A stretch of DNA of 64,000 nt from Candidatus Saccharibacteria bacterium UBA3304 (lineage in GTDB: Bacteria > Patescibacteriota > Saccharimonadia > Saccharimonadales > Saccharimonadaceae): NCBI GenBank assembly GCA_002361425.1, contig DESW01000025.1, positions 10,752 through 74,751 on the forward strand, read 5' to 3'. Of this stretch, positions 1-10,118 are shown one piece after another. The position numbers and the translations under genes are program-made. Position 1 is the first letter of the stretch, and each line of letters opens with the position of its first letter. The notes under the pieces are model-generated. The model did no database searches, was not told the origin of the DNA, and saw only the letters and a list, made by a program, of their open reading frames with translations.

Positions 1-2
1 GG

Positions 3-1421
3 AATGCGGAAGGTACGGGCATGGATTCGATTAAGGGCGGAATTATTATCAGCATCACGTCTACGATAATTGTATTTATTGTTCTTTTATTACCAATCGC
101 ATTCAGCAGACTGAAAACGAAAATCTATTTACGCGTTACTATAAAAAAGAAGAAACGCGAATTCCCAATTAGTTATTTCTCTCATAAATTCTTATATTGT
201 TTTGTGATATTTGTTGTTTCTGTTTTAGTCGCGCTAAATAACCTAGATTTTTACGATTACATTTCTCGCCAGCTGCATGTTTCGACCATCTATGAGGAGC
301 AGTATGTTGATCCAAATTCGGTAACGTTGACATTCCCGGAAAAGAAACAGAACTTGATTTATATCTTTGTTGAGTCACTCGAAATGTCTAGTGTTTCTTG
401 GGCTAATGGTGGCAATCAATATGTTTCATATATTCCAAAACTAGAGCAGATGGCGTTGGAAAATACGAGCTTCTCAAACCGCGATACGCTTGGTGGTGCT
501 GTAGCGATTAATGGTACCGACTGGACGGCTGCTGGTATGATTGCGCAGATGATGGGCATTAATATGAAAGTGAATATTAACGGCAATGACTATAGCGGTT
601 ACTCTTCCTTCCTTGGTGGCGCAACTGGTATTGGTGATATCTTGAAAAAGAACGGTTATAATAATTATTTCTTAATGGGTTCCGAGGCAAAGTTTGGCGG
701 TCGCGATGAAATGCTGAAACAGCACGGCGACTATGAAGTTTATGACTTGGATGCTGCGCGCAATGACGGTAAATTGCCGAAAGACTATAAGGTCTGGTGG
801 GGCTATGAGGATTCGAAATTGTTTGAGTATGCAAAAGAAAAAGCAACTGAGGCATACAAAACTGGCAAGCCTTTTAATGTTTCAATGCTAACTGCTAATA
901 CACATTTCTGGGATGGCTATCTCGAAAAAGACTGCCCGACAATTTATGACGAGCAATATGCTAACGTGTTCTATTGCGCAGATAAAATGGTTGCCGAATT
1001 TGTGGATTGGGTGAAGGAACAGCCATTCGGTGAAGATACGACGATTGTAATTGCGGGCGACCATCCAACTATGCAATACACCTTCTATGACGTGAGTACG
1101 GGCTACACGCGCACAGTCTACAACGTCTTTATTAATTCTAAGGTTGAGGCTTCGAAGATTAAAAATCGCGATACGACGACGATGGACTACTTCCCTACTA
1201 CATTGGCCGCTATGGGCGTGAAGATTGAGGGTGACCGTTTAGGCCTAGGCACGAATCTATTTTCCAACAAGCCAACGTTGCTAGAAGAAATGGGCTGGGA
1301 GAAGTTCAATGCAGAGCTTGCTAGAAGGTCTATCTTCTATGATGAGAAGCTTTTGGGCGACAGTTATTACGAAATTCAGAAAACAGTCCAAAAAGAAGCA
1401 GAAAAGGCGTCAGAGGATTGA
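3..1421 (+). CDS. LTA synthase / phosphoglycerol transferase-like sulfatase-fold membrane enzyme (5'-truncated by window)
   Basis: The frame is open to the window edge, so the start lies upstream; an internal ATG at 21 is probably not the start because this family has several N-terminal membrane helices. Two hydrophobic segments are visible at the N-terminal part, then an extracellular sulfatase-fold domain: IFVESLE (metal-binding Glu), GTDWTAAGM (position of the catalytic Thr) and VIAGDHPT (metal-binding Asp/His) near the C-terminus. Enzymes of this family move glycerol-phosphate groups onto lipoteichoic acid or glucans outside the membrane. The exact acceptor cannot be told from sequence; the GTDWT signature leans toward the MdoB/OpgB-like side of the family. 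Ends with TGA, immediately inside the uvrA promoter: its last codons contain the uvrA -35 hexamer. Confidence 0.8.
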   Translation, partial: NAEGTGMDSIKGGIIISITSTIIVFIVLLLPIAFSRLKTKIYLRVTIKKKKREFPISYFSHKFLYCFVIFVVSVLVALNNLDFYDYISRQLHVSTIYEEQYVDPNSVTLTFPEKKQNLIYIFVESLEMSSVSWANGGNQYVSYIPKLEQMALENTSFSNRDTLGGAVAINGTDWTAAGMIAQMMGINMKVNINGNDYSGYSSFLGGATGIGDILKKNGYNNYFLMGSEAKFGGRDEMLKQHGDYEVYDLDAARNDGKLPKDYKVWWGYEDSKLFEYAKEKATEAYKTGKPFNVSMLTANTHFWDGYLEKDCPTIYDEQYANVFYCADKMVAEFVDWVKEQPFGEDTTIVIAGDHPTMQYTFYDVSTGYTRTVYNVFINSKVEASKIKNRDTTTMDYFPTTLAAMGVKIEGDRLGLGTNLFSNKPTLLEEMGWEKFNAELARRSIFYDEKLLGDSYYEIQKTVQKEAEKASED

Positions 1422-1446
1422 CTTTTAAGATAAAAAATGGTAGAAT
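1418..1446 (+). promoter_or_regulatory. uvrA promoter giving a leaderless mRNA
   Basis: TTGACT (1418-1423), 17 bp spacer, TAGAAT (1441-1446). The expected transcription start, 7-8 nt downstream, coincides with the ATG at 1454. The -35 overlaps the stop codon of the preceding gene. Confidence 0.75.
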
Positions 1447-1453
1447 GTCCGGG

Positions 1454-4324
1454 ATGAAAAGTACGGATTTTGATGGTGATAAGATCAGTATTCGTGGCGC
1501 GCGTGCGAATAACTTGAAAAACATCGATATTGATATTCCGCGCGATAAACTTGTTGTGATTACGGGTCTTTCTGGTTCGGGTAAATCTTCCCTAGCCTTC
1601 GATACGATTTATGCTGAAGGCCAGCGTCGTTATGTCGAGTCTCTTTCGAGTTATGCTCGTATGTTCCTTGGCGTGATGGATAAACCAGATGTTGATATGA
1701 TTACCGGTCTTTCTCCGGCGATTTCGATTGATCAGAAGTCTACTTCGCGCAACCCGCGCTCTACGGTTGCGACCGTGACTGAAATTTATGATTATTTGCG
1801 CCTTTTGTTTGCGCGTATCGGTGTACCGCACTGTCCGATTTGTCACAAAGAAGTCGCTCGTCGTACGACGCAGGATATTGTCGATCAGGTTATGCAGTGG
1901 CCGACGGCCAGTAAGCTCATGGTGCTTGCGCCAATTGTTACGCAAAAGAAAGGTTCTTTCTCGCATATTGGCGACCAGTATCTTGCCAAAGGTTTTGCGC
2001 GTGCGCGCGTAGACGGTATTATTTATGCGCTTGACGAGTGGCCGGAGCTTGATAAGAATTTGCGTCACGATATTGAGATTATTATCGACCGTTTTGTAAT
2101 GGCACCAGACATGGAAAGTCGTGTGGCTGGCTCGGTTGAGCAGGCGCTTGATCTTGGCGATGGCATTATGAAGGTTCTTTGTATCAAGGACCAGTCGGTC
2201 GCAATTGGTCAGAATAATATCAATACGCAGGATGCGGAAATCGTTACTTATTCGCAGCGCTATGCTTGTCCTGAGCATCCAGACGAATTGATTCCTGAAC
2301 TCGAACCGCGCCTCTTCTCTTTCAACGCACCGCAGGGTGCATGTCCAACTTGTACTGGTCTTGGTACGCGCATGGAAATCGATCCTAGCCTCGTTTTGAA
2401 TCCAAATCTTACGATTGCGGAAGGCGGCATTCGCCCATATAATCGCATTAATCAGGATTCTTGGTGGTTGAAACGTTTGGCAGCGGTTGGTGAACGCCAC
2501 GGCTTCACGGTACGTACGCCGATTAAAGAATTAACTGACGAGCAAGTTCAGATGATTCTTTACGGTACGGGCGACGAGAAATATCATGTCAGATTAAATA
2601 ATGGCTACGATTATGATGCAGTTTATGAAGGCGTGATTCCAAACCTCGAGCGTCGTTATAAAGAAACCGAATCTGATTTTATCCGCAAAGATATTGAACG
2701 CTTCATGCGTGAACGTATTTGTCAGACTTGTCATGGTGCGCGCTTGAAGCCAGTCGTGCTCGCAGTTACGATTCATGATTTAAATATTATGGATATGTGT
2801 GCGATGGACGTTGAACAGACGCTTGATGTTTTAAATTCAGACCTTGGTTTGACGGAAAATGAGCAGAAGATTGCTGGCCCGATTTTAAAGGAAATCAAAG
2901 CGCGTGTTGGCTTCATGAAAGACGTTGGTCTTAACTATCTCGAACTTGGTCGTTCGGCTGCAACGTTGTCTGGTGGTGAGGCGCAGCGCATTCGTCTAGC
3001 AACGCAGATTGGTTCTGGTCTTCAGGGTGTGCTTTATGTGCTGGATGAGCCATCAATCGGCCTCCATCAGCGCGATAACGACCGCCTAATTGCAACACTT
3101 AAGCATCTACGTGATTTAAAGAACACTGTGATTGTAGTCGAGCATGACCATGATACGATTATGCAGGCAGATTATCTTGTTGATATTGGCCCCGGTGCTG
3201 GTGTAAACGGCGGTAAAGTTATCGCAGCTGGCACGCCAGAAGAAGTTGCTAAGAATCCAGATTCGATTACTGGTAAATATATTTCTGGCAAAGAAAAAAT
3301 TGAAACACCAAAGAAGCGCCGCAAAATTTCGAATCGTTTTCTCGAAGTAATCGGTGCACGCGAAAACAACCTCAAAAATATCGACGTGAAGTTTCCGCTT
3401 GGCGTGATGACAGTTGTTTCTGGTGTGTCCGGTTCGGGTAAATCTACGCTCGTAAATGAGATTGTGGCAAACGAATTACTTGCACGCCTCAATCATGCAC
3501 AGACTGTGCCTGGTGCACATGAACGTATCGATGGTATTGAGCATTTGAATAAGGTTATCGTAATTGATCAGTCGCCAATTGGTCGTACGCCACGTTCGAA
3601 TGCGGCGACTTATACTGGCATTTTTAATAACATTCGTGATTTGTTTGCTGAGCAGCCTGAAGCACAGGTACGCGGCTACAAAGCTGGTCGTTTCTCCTTC
3701 AACGTGAAGGGTGGTCGCTGCGAAAAATGTCAGGGCGACGGTGTTTTGAAGATTGAAATGCACTTCTTGCCTGACGTATTTGTGACTTGTGATGAGTGTC
3801 ATGGTCGCCGCTATAATCGCGAGGCTTTGGAAGTTAAATTTAAGGGTAAAACGATTTCTGATGTGCTCGACATGACGGTCGATGAAGCGGTTGAATTCTT
3901 TGATGCTTTGCCGCTGATTGCAGGTAAATTAAAGACTTTGCAGGAAGTTGGTCTTGGCTATATTAAGCTCGGCCAGCCGGCTACAACATTCTCTGGCGGT
4001 GAGGCGCAACGCATCAAGCTCGCAACGGAGCTTGGGCGTCGTTCGACCGGCAAAACGCTCTATATTCTCGATGAGCCTACGACCGGCCTTCATACTGACG
4101 ATGTTAAGAGATTGTTGTCGATTTTACAACGTTTGGTCGATGGCGGTAACTCGATGATTGTGATTGAGCATAACCTTGACGTCATTAAGACGGCCGACTG
4201 GATCATTGACATGGGCCCAGAAGGCGGCCAGGGCGGCGGCAGGGTTGTTGCTACTGGTACCCCTGAAGATGTGGCGCGGAATGAGAAATCTGAGACCGGC
4301 AAATACCTCAAGAATGTTCTTTAG
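1454..4324 (+). CDS. uvrA: UvrABC excinuclease subunit A
   Basis: Damage-recognition ATPase of nucleotide excision repair. Two ABC ATPase halves are visible: the first with [14 protein letters not shown] and [18 protein letters not shown], the second with [14 protein letters not shown] and [18 protein letters not shown], each with a Walker B ending in DEP. Zinc modules: CPICHK in the first insertion, CPTC and CQTC pairs mid-protein, and CEKC...CDEC in the second half. I start it at ATG 1454 (956 aa, usual UvrA length is about 940). A longer reading from TTG 1418 or ATG 1445 would run through the promoter, and the conserved core [15 protein letters not shown] begins about ten residues after the 1454 Met. 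Expressed from its own leaderless promoter; followed by rplY with a separate promoter. Confidence 0.95.
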   Translation: MKSTDFDGDKISIRGARANNLKNIDIDIPRDKLVVITGLSGSGKSSLAFDTIYAEGQRRYVESLSSYARMFLGVMDKPDVDMITGLSPAISIDQKSTSRNPRSTVATVTEIYDYLRLLFARIGVPHCPICHKEVARRTTQDIVDQVMQWPTASKLMVLAPIVTQKKGSFSHIGDQYLAKGFARARVDGIIYALDEWPELDKNLRHDIEIIIDRFVMAPDMESRVAGSVEQALDLGDGIMKVLCIKDQSVAIGQNNINTQDAEIVTYSQRYACPEHPDELIPELEPRLFSFNAPQGACPTCTGLGTRMEIDPSLVLNPNLTIAEGGIRPYNRINQDSWWLKRLAAVGERHGFTVRTPIKELTDEQVQMILYGTGDEKYHVRLNNGYDYDAVYEGVIPNLERRYKETESDFIRKDIERFMRERICQTCHGARLKPVVLAVTIHDLNIMDMCAMDVEQTLDVLNSDLGLTENEQKIAGPILKEIKARVGFMKDVGLNYLELGRSAATLSGGEAQRIRLATQIGSGLQGVLYVLDEPSIGLHQRDNDRLIATLKHLRDLKNTVIVVEHDHDTIMQADYLVDIGPGAGVNGGKVIAAGTPEEVAKNPDSITGKYISGKEKIETPKKRRKISNRFLEVIGARENNLKNIDVKFPLGVMTVVSGVSGSGKSTLVNEIVANELLARLNHAQTVPGAHERIDGIEHLNKVIVIDQSPIGRTPRSNAATYTGIFNNIRDLFAEQPEAQVRGYKAGRFSFNVKGGRCEKCQGDGVLKIEMHFLPDVFVTCDECHGRRYNREALEVKFKGKTISDVLDMTVDEAVEFFDALPLIAGKLKTLQEVGLGYIKLGQPATTFSGGEAQRIKLATELGRRSTGKTLYILDEPTTGLHTDDVKRLLSILQRLVDGGNSMIVIEHNLDVIKTADWIIDMGPEGGQGGGRVVATGTPEDVARNEKSETGKYLKNVL

Positions 4325-4333
4325 CGCTAATGC

Positions 4334-4362
4334 TTGATTTTCTCTTGCGCTTATCTTAAAAT
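4334..4362 (+). promoter_or_regulatory. rplY promoter
   Basis: TTGATT (4334-4339), 17 bp, TAAAAT (4357-4362). Predicted start near 4369 gives a roughly 27-nt leader with an AGGA element before ATG 4396. Confidence 0.6.
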
Positions 4363-4395
4363 ATAGAATAGATTTTAAAAATAGGAATAAATTTA

Positions 4396-5070
4396 ATGAG
4401 CGATACAAAATTAGCACTCGCAAAGCGCGAAGTTGCTGGCAAAAAAGTAAAAAACTTGCGTGAGCAGGGTCTCATTCCTTCCGTTGTTTTCGGTGAAGGT
4501 GAACCTGTTTTGACGCAGTCTGTTTATAACGAAACTGAGAAGGCAGTCCGCGAAGCTGGCTACCACTCCCCTATCGATCTTACGATTGATGGTAAGGCAC
4601 AGATGGCACTCGTAAAGAATGTCGACATGGATCCAATCAAGCGCACTATCCGCAACATTGAGTTCCAGGCTATTAACGCAAACGAAGTTGTTGAAGCTAC
4701 TACCCCAATCAAGGTTGTTAACTTTGAATCTTCCGACGCTTCCAAGGCTCATCTTGTTCTCTCTATCGTTCTTGAGGAAATCGATGTTAAGGCAAAGCCT
4801 GCAGATCTTCCAGAGGATATCGAAGTTGATGCAAGCAAGCTTGCTACTACCGAAGATGGTTTGACTATCGCAGATATCGTTCTTCCAAAGGGTGTTGAAT
4901 TTGCTGATAAGGAACTCGACAAAGAGCTTCCAATCGCTAACGTTTACGATCCGGCAGAGGAAGCTGCTGAGCGCGAAGCTCAGGCTGAGGCTGATAAGGC
5001 TGCTGACGAAGCTAAGGCTGCCGAAGACGCAGCTGCTGCAGCTGCTCCAGCTGAAGAAAAAGCTGAGTAA
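4396..5070 (+). CDS. rplY: 50S ribosomal protein bL25 (CTC family, long form)
   Basis: Binds 5S rRNA in the large subunit. The first 90 residues form the L25 domain (KLALAKREVAGKKVKNLREQ, then VVFGEG), followed by the CTC/TL5-type second beta domain (about residues 95-185, with GLTIADIVLPKGVEF). The last 40 residues are an Ala/Glu/Asp/Lys-rich low-complexity tail ending in APAEEKAE; such acidic tails are common in long bL25 proteins. Length 224 aa fits the long form. Stands alone between its own promoter and a strong bidirectional terminator. Confidence 0.93.
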   Translation: MSDTKLALAKREVAGKKVKNLREQGLIPSVVFGEGEPVLTQSVYNETEKAVREAGYHSPIDLTIDGKAQMALVKNVDMDPIKRTIRNIEFQAINANEVVEATTPIKVVNFESSDASKAHLVLSIVLEEIDVKAKPADLPEDIEVDASKLATTEDGLTIADIVLPKGVEFADKELDKELPIANVYDPAEEAAEREAQAEADKAADEAKAAEDAAAAAAPAEEKAE

Positions 5071-5090
5071 TATAGTTTAGCTAAAAAAAG

Positions 5091-5124
5091 AAATTACCCG
5101 TCACGTTGGGCGGGTAATTTTTGT
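5091..5124. terminator. Bidirectional terminator between rplY and the convergent small gene
   Basis: Perfect 10-bp stem AAATTACCCG/CGGGTAATTT (5091-5100 and 5111-5120) with flanking A- and T-runs. The stop codon of the reverse gene (5101-5103) falls in its loop. Confidence 0.85.
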
Positions 5125-5562
5125 GAAGGAAAAAATGCCAGCCTCTTTTAAGGTGTTGATTAAGTAGCTAAGCTCTCTACACGAGAAATTGCTAGCCCTG
5201 ACGACCTTCCAAAAAGGCTTTCCGTTCAGAGACGTTAACTGGCAGACAACAATTTCTTCGCCGTGCCTTTTCATGATAACGTATGGAATATAAATATCGT
5301 CGTCACTATTCAGGAAATTGGCTACGACTTGCCTGATGGTCTCATAATTGTCGTGGTTTAAAAGATTCCAGCTTTTCTTGCTGAAATTACAAACCAACTT
5401 GATGCTCATTTGCTCGGTCTGCACTGCCTCATGGACCCTTTCATAATCACTTATTCTTTGAGTGATTGCTAGGAGTTCTGACAATGAATCGAGATTCTCG
5501 GTACTGTTTTCTGGCTTCGATATTATCAGTTGATTATTGAGTAGAGAAAAATGAGTTGACAT
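5101..5562 (-). CDS. Uncharacterised 153-aa cytoplasmic protein
   Basis: I do not recognise a family. Start chosen at ATG 5562 (MSTHFSLLNN) because AAAGGAGG sits directly upstream and a perfect promoter fits; the ORF could extend 17 codons further but that would run into the leader. No signal peptide or membrane segment. Mixed alpha/beta composition with a predicted helix around residues 20-55, a beta-rich middle (YIPYVIMKRHGEEIVVCQLTS) and a C-terminal helix (LSYLINTLKEAGIF). Belongs to the set of small genes with strong promoter, leader and strong ribosome site. It lies downstream of a TM2-like gene but is transcribed independently. Confidence 0.65.
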   Translation of the reverse strand: MSTHFSLLNNQLIISKPENSTENLDSLSELLAITQRISDYERVHEAVQTEQMSIKLVCNFSKKSWNLLNHDNYETIRQVVANFLNSDDDIYIPYVIMKRHGEEIVVCQLTSLNGKPFWKVVRASNFSCRELSYLINTLKEAGIFSFTKITRPT

Positions 5563-5612
5563 AAATCCTCCTTTGAAAGTGCGAATGCAAAAATAGATTG
5601 ATTCAACTAACA

Positions 5613-5641
5613 ATTATACCACTTTTGCTTAAAAATGTCAA
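5613..5641 (-). promoter_or_regulatory. Consensus promoter of the 153-aa gene
   Basis: Reverse strand TTGACA (5636-5641), 17 bp, TATAAT (5613-5618): a perfect sigma-70 consensus. The -35 contains the stop codon (5638-5640) of the upstream TM2-like gene. Leader of about 45 nt. Confidence 0.85.
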
Positions 5642-6066
5642 TCAATTTTTTTGGGGAAAGACTTGCAGTTCTTGAGGATTATAACGCCTTCGACGATGCC
5701 CCAAACGATGCTGGCGAAGAATAGAATAAAGCCAGCGATAACTAGAACGTTTAGAGTGTCGTCGTAGCCAGAAATGTCTACGCATTCGCCGCCGTGCTGA
5801 CATTGGTAGACGACGGAGAATGCGTAACCGAGCGGCATAAAGAACATACCAAAGGTGATCGAGCTATAAAGTAGATGCACGAAGCCACGCTTCTTGTTGC
5901 GCATCATGGCGTTATGAATGCCGGTCGTGCCAAGCAGGATGCCGAAAATACCAGCCCTAATCGCGCGGCTGCGCGTAATAGGCTTTTTACGGTATGTAGA
6001 CTTCGCGACGGCTTCGTCGAGATAGTCTCTGCCGTGCTTTTTATGCTTGGTCGGCTTAGTTGGCAT
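5638..6066 (-). CDS. TM2-domain-like membrane protein
   Basis: 142 aa. A basic N-terminal 40 residues (KPTKHKKHGRDYLDE, then RKKPITRSR) precedes a TM2-like unit: a first helix with GILLGTTGIHNAMM followed by NKKRGFVHLLYSSITFG, reminiscent of the G-x-x-G-x-H-x-F-Y-x-G helix-turn of the TM2 family. A Cys pair lies in an external loop (CQHGGEC) and a second long helix near the C-terminus (VLVIAGFILFFASIVWG). Its ATG directly follows the aldolase-fusion stop (TAAATG), so it is the last gene of the protease-aldolase operon and probably translationally coupled. Function of TM2 proteins in bacteria is unclear. Confidence 0.6.
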   Translation of the reverse strand: MPTKPTKHKKHGRDYLDEAVAKSTYRKKPITRSRAIRAGIFGILLGTTGIHNAMMRNKKRGFVHLLYSSITFGMFFMPLGYAFSVVYQCQHGGECVDISGYDDTLNVLVIAGFILFFASIVWGIVEGVIILKNCKSFPKKID

Positions 6067-7905
6067 TTATTTTGCTTTCAGCGCGTCGGCGTTAGCAATG
6101 AGACGTTCGCGGAAGGCGCCGCGAGCAGCATCTGCGTTATCGTTATTGCCCTGCCATGCTTTGAGGGCTGGATCCTGAAGGGCGCGTGCATACGAGAATG
6201 TAACAGTCCATGGGAATGGGCCATTGTTGGTGACTTCCTGAAGGTTTTCGGTGGCCTGTGTGACGCTCTGACCGCCAGAAAGGAATACGACGCCAGCGAG
6301 TTCGCGTGGAACATGCTCACGAAGAACCTGAGCGGTTGCGCGGCCAACTTCAGCTGGAGTGGATTGCTTTTCTTGGCGCTTGCCGGCGAGAACCATGTTG
6401 ACTTTGAGGAGGCAGCCGGCGAGATTGATATTCTTTTTCTTGAGCTCTGCGAAGAGGCAGTCGAGAATCTTGCCGGTATACTCGATGTTCCGCTCAATTG
6501 TGTAATCGCCGTCATAGACAAGCTCTGGCTCGACGATAGGAACGATATTCGCAGCCTGGCAGTCGCGAGCATAATCGGCGAGAATTTCGCAGTTCTTTTG
6601 GATAGCCATTTGGCTTGGGCTATGGTCGGTAACTTCGAAAGCGGCACGCCACTTAGCGAAGCGAGCACCCATTTGATAATACTCGGCGAGGCGCTCTGGC
6701 AAACCTTCGAGGCCTTGGGTCCATTTTTCGTCGGAATCGTCGAAATTGACGAGGCCTTGGTCGACCTTAATGCCGGAAATAACGCCGCGGTCAGCGAGAT
6801 ATTCAATGAAAGTCTTGCCGTTATCTGCGGTTTGGCGCGCGGTTTCATCAAAGAGGATGACGCCGCTAACGTACTTTTCGAGGTCTGGCGTAGTAAAGAA
6901 GATATTGCGGTAATCGCGGCGATGTTGCTCGTCGTCTGGGATATTCATGGATTCGAATTTCTTATGGATGCTGCCACCGGATTCGTCGGCTGCAAGAATA
7001 CCCTTGCCTGGCGCCATGAGTTTTGCGGCGGTTTCTTCGATTTCTGACATGTTATTCTCCTTTTTGTTAGCGTTTTCTACGCGATAATAATCGTCTGCAA
7101 TGTCACGTTCGAGTGTGCTTAGATTCGAGGTGCTGCTGAGTTTAGAATTCTGGACATTAGCGCGGGCAAGCAAGAGTGCTTCGCTCGGATCTTTGCCCAG
7201 AATGAGTGCACCTAGAATAGAAGCGGAAATGGTAAGGCGTGCAGTGAGGCGCGTCATGAGGTCCTTTTTGTCGTCTAGAGACCAGAAAACGCGGCGACCC
7301 ATATATTCGATATGGCTACCGCTGATATGCACGAAATCGCGTTTTTGTTCGAGCATAATATCACTAATAACGATGTCTGCGCGCTCGATAAGCTCGCGAA
7401 TATGCGATGCGTTCTGGTTAGCGCTTTTGCCGACGAAGAGAGCTAATTTAGTACTGCGGCTAAGATTTAAGAAGTCGAGAATACTAGTAGCGAGCTTTGG
7501 CGAGATAATTGCGGAACTATCGAGATAAATCCAATCTGGATTATTAGTTGGGATATCCCAGGTAGTGTAAGTTGGCTCGCTTGGGCCGAGTTGGCTAGTG
7601 TTGTTATCTTGGCAAAGGATGTAGCGATAAGTTGTGTGTACGTCTTTTGCGATGAACTGGCCGTCGAGGAAGGTTGCTGGCGTGCCGGAAATACTGGCGT
7701 TCAAGCCGAAGCGACTGAGGACTTCTAGGCTAATACTTGCGCCGCCATAGATACTAATACGCGAAAAGTATTTATGGTGGCTGCCGTTAAAGCCGAAATC
7801 TAGCCATTTGACGCCGTTCTGGTCGGTCTCAAAATTGTTGCTGCGGTTGTCGAGGCGAAGGTAAACGTCTTTTGTGACGTTGCCGACGATGAGGACGCTT
7901 TGCAT
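6067..7905 (-). CDS. PfkB-like domain fused in frame to class I fructose-bisphosphate aldolase
   Basis: 612 aa. Residues 1-280 look like a ribokinase/PfkB fold: VLIVGNVTKDVYL at the start, YGGASISLEVLSRFGLNASI for the GG sugar-binding region, and GALILGKDPSEALLLARAN at the C-terminal end. The catalytic GAGD anion-hole motif is missing: the aligned stretch reads LTARL, so kinase activity is doubtful. From Met286 the protein is a full class I aldolase: AADESGGS, KVDQGL, KWRAAF, IVEPELVYDG, Schiff-base Lys501 in LLKVNM, and LSGGQS. There is no stop between the halves, but an AGGAG site sits 6-7 nt before the Met286 codon (ATG at 7050), so free aldolase (327 aa) may also be made. Aldolase cleaves fructose-1,6-bisphosphate in glycolysis. 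The start overlaps the subtilisin stop (TAATG). Confidence 0.85.
   Translation of the reverse strand: MQSVLIVGNVTKDVYLRLDNRSNNFETDQNGVKWLDFGFNGSHHKYFSRISIYGGASISLEVLSRFGLNASISGTPATFLDGQFIAKDVHTTYRYILCQDNNTSQLGPSEPTYTTWDIPTNNPDWIYLDSSAIISPKLATSILDFLNLSRSTKLALFVGKSANQNASHIRELIERADIVISDIMLEQKRDFVHISGSHIEYMGRRVFWSLDDKKDLMTRLTARLTISASILGALILGKDPSEALLLARANVQNSKLSSTSNLSTLERDIADDYYRVENANKKENNMSEIEETAAKLMAPGKGILAADESGGSIHKKFESMNIPDDEQHRRDYRNIFFTTPDLEKYVSGVILFDETARQTADNGKTFIEYLADRGVISGIKVDQGLVNFDDSDEKWTQGLEGLPERLAEYYQMGARFAKWRAAFEVTDHSPSQMAIQKNCEILADYARDCQAANIVPIVEPELVYDGDYTIERNIEYTGKILDCLFAELKKKNINLAGCLLKVNMVLAGKRQEKQSTPAEVGRATAQVLREHVPRELAGVVFLSGGQSVTQATENLQEVTNNGPFPWTVTFSYARALQDPALKAWQGNNDNADAARGAFRERLIANADALKAK
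7050..7061 (-). promoter_or_regulatory. Internal ribosome-binding site inside the fusion ORF
   Basis: Reverse-strand AAGGAG followed by AATAAC and an in-frame ATG at 7050, exactly at the start of the aldolase domain. Suggests two products from one frame. Confidence 0.6.
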
Positions 7906-10055
7906 TAGCGTCTGCCTCCGATAGTGCGATAAATTGCGAAGCCAAGCATCGTAGAGCCGACGAAGCCGGCAAAGTAGATAATGACAGGGTCGACGGTTAC
8001 TGGGTTAGTGGCAGTATTGACTGCGACTGGGTCTGGGTTGGTGACTGGCTGTTGTGGGTCTGTAGTGCCTTGACCGCCAGCGTCAGGAAGAGAGATTGGA
8101 TCGGTGGTTTGAGTCGTAAAGGCAGAAAGCGGGCTGGCATTTGTATTGCCGAGAGCATCTTCGGCTTCGATGTAGAACTCGTACTCGGTTGTATCTTCGA
8201 GACCGGTTAATACAAAGTTGAGATTAGTTTGAGCAGTTACATTGCTATAGCTCAAAGTCTCACTATTGTAGCTACTAGTACCCTTCTTGCGATAGTAAAG
8301 CGTGACTTTCTTTAGGCCACTTTGCGAATCTTGAGCGGACACATTGATGGTAATTGTGTCTGTGCCGGCATTGCTGAAAGTAATCTGAGAACCGAGGCTT
8401 GGACCAGCGCTATCGATATAGGATTCAGTAATCGTTGCCTTGCCCTTAGTACCGGCTGTGGTCTTAAGCCAGAGGCTGTAGGTGCCATTTTTAGGAACCG
8501 CTACAGTAGCTTTTAGAACGCTATTATCGGTAGCTAGGAGGCTAGCGGTTTGCCAGCTGGATGAGCTAGGTTCTGCTGTGCCAGTAGTGACGGCATAGCC
8601 GTTGATAGATTGGCTACTGACGACATCGATTGAAGCGGCATCCATTTTTACCCAGTTTGTAGCCTGAGTTTTTGCTTGGATATGTGGAGTATTGAACTTC
8701 TTTGCGCCGAAGTCGACGATACCGTTACCGTAGTAATTTGAGTCGCCTAGTGATACGGCGTAGCTCTTGAGCGCTGCAATAATCTGAGCAGGAGTGTAGC
8801 TTGGGTTCTCAAGTTTAATGAGTGCAGCGGCGGCGGCGAGGAATGGCGAGGAGAAGGAAGTACCACTAATGGTTCTCATGGCATTGTCATTAGTGACGCC
8901 ACTTGGGGCGGTCTCTCCGGATTTGATGATGGTTGGGAGCAAGAGGCTCTCGCCAGGCATTGCGAAGTCGATTTCTGGACCGTAGTTAGAGAAATCGGAG
9001 GAGAAAGTACGGTCTTGTTTGACGGAGGAAACGGCGACGACGCTAGAACAGTTTGCTGGAAAGCCAACACTGTGAGCTTCGTTGCCGGCTGCGGCAATAA
9101 CCAGAACGCCTGCGCTCCTAATGGAATCGAAGAATTCTGACATGGACTGGTTTTCAGAGCATTGAACAATGTCGGATTCGTCTTGTGCGTCGAAGCCAAG
9201 GCTAAGGTTGACGATATCAACTTTATCTTCGTTAACGGCGTTGGCGATGGCATAGAAAACATTTAGGATACCTTGCTGACCTTCGATTTTGCCGCTAGCG
9301 CCAAAAACCTTGGATGGATAAATTTTTACATTTGCAGGAGTAGACTCGACAATAGTACCAGCAACGCTGGTGCCGTGACCATTTTCGTCGTCCGGGTCAG
9401 CGTCATTGTTGACGTAATCCTTAGTATTAGCAGTGATTACGATACGGTCATTTACACCGCTTTCGTTTTTAAAAGCGAGGTGATTATTATTAATGCCGGA
9501 GTCAACGACGGCAATCTTTACGGTGTTATTATTGTCGGTAACATCGAGCCAGTCTTTGTAATAGTTAGCGCCGACATTTTCGACACCCCAGGCATATTGG
9601 CTAGGCGAAACGGCGGATAGTTTGACTGGAATATCTGGGTCAACCGACTGGATGCTCTCGAGGTCGGATAAGGTTAAGAAAGCACTGCGAGTAGCTTCCT
9701 CGCTATCGAATTCGAGGACATAGAAGTCTTTATAAAGATGGTTAACTTTTGCGCCGAGGTTTTGAAGCGCATTATAGTCGCTAGTATGAACAAGGAGGCG
9801 CTTGAGTGAAAAGTCCAGACCGTTAGCATTAACGGAGTTAGCTGGTGCGCTCGCTGGCTTTTCTTCTGCGAGAGTTTTGAGCTTGGTCTCTGGAGCGGCT
9901 GTTGTCTGCTCTTGAGTTTCAAAGTGAATTTCGGCAGTTTCGGCTGCGTTATTGAGTGCTTCGTCGAGTTCTGCTGAAGCGCGTTTATCGATATTGGAAA
10001 CGCAAAAAATAATTGCTGTTACAGATAGCGCTAGCGCTATAGCCTTCTTTGGCAT
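7905..10055 (-). CDS. Secreted, membrane-anchored subtilisin-like serine protease (S8)
   Basis: 716 aa. Signal peptide (residues 1-28: KK, hydrophobic run, ASA), an acidic/Ala-rich linker, an I9-like propeptide around 80-140, then the catalytic domain with Asp in VVDSGINNNH, His in NGHGTSVAGT and Ser in GTSFSSPFLAA, plus the oxyanion Asn in AAAGNEA. After residue 480 come an extra beta domain and a fibronectin type III-like domain (about 555-645). The C-terminus has LPDAGG, a Pro/Thr linker, one membrane helix and a basic tail (YRTIGGRR), so it is likely displayed on the cell surface. Substrates are unknown; a host-facing role is inference. AGAGAGGT lies before the start. First gene of the operon with the aldolase fusion and TM2 protein. 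Confidence 0.9.
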   Translation of the reverse strand: MPKKAIALALSVTAIIFCVSNIDKRASAELDEALNNAAETAEIHFETQEQTTAAPETKLKTLAEEKPASAPANSVNANGLDFSLKRLLVHTSDYNALQNLGAKVNHLYKDFYVLEFDSEEATRSAFLTLSDLESIQSVDPDIPVKLSAVSPSQYAWGVENVGANYYKDWLDVTDNNNTVKIAVVDSGINNNHLAFKNESGVNDRIVITANTKDYVNNDADPDDENGHGTSVAGTIVESTPANVKIYPSKVFGASGKIEGQQGILNVFYAIANAVNEDKVDIVNLSLGFDAQDESDIVQCSENQSMSEFFDSIRSAGVLVIAAAGNEAHSVGFPANCSSVVAVSSVKQDRTFSSDFSNYGPEIDFAMPGESLLLPTIIKSGETAPSGVTNDNAMRTISGTSFSSPFLAAAAALIKLENPSYTPAQIIAALKSYAVSLGDSNYYGNGIVDFGAKKFNTPHIQAKTQATNWVKMDAASIDVVSSQSINGYAVTTGTAEPSSSSWQTASLLATDNSVLKATVAVPKNGTYSLWLKTTAGTKGKATITESYIDSAGPSLGSQITFSNAGTDTITINVSAQDSQSGLKKVTLYYRKKGTSSYNSETLSYSNVTAQTNLNFVLTGLEDTTEYEFYIEAEDALGNTNASPLSAFTTQTTDPISLPDAGGQGTTDPQQPVTNPDPVAVNTATNPVTVDPVIIYFAGFVGSTMLGFAIYRTIGGRR

Positions 10056-10089
10056 AAAAATTGACCTCTCTTGTTAACCTTATGCTTAA

Positions 10090-10116
10090 ATTATAGCATA
10101 AGCGTTAGCGGTTCAA
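10090..10116 (-). promoter_or_regulatory. Possible subtilisin operon promoter
   Basis: TATAAT (10090-10095, reverse strand) with TGC extension; TTGAAC at 10111-10116 is only 15 bp away, so the -35 is weak. The -10 is clear. Confidence 0.5.
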
Positions 10117-10118
10117 GT

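Noticed and set aside
1418..1453. Longer UvrA starting at TTG 1418 or ATG 1445
   Set aside because: These codons are inside the promoter that fits a start at 1454, and UvrA homology begins after it.
5875..7047. A 390-codon open frame on the + strand opposite the aldolase domain
   Set aside because: Antisense shadow of a conserved gene with biased codon use; no ribosome site, no promoter and no recognisable domain.
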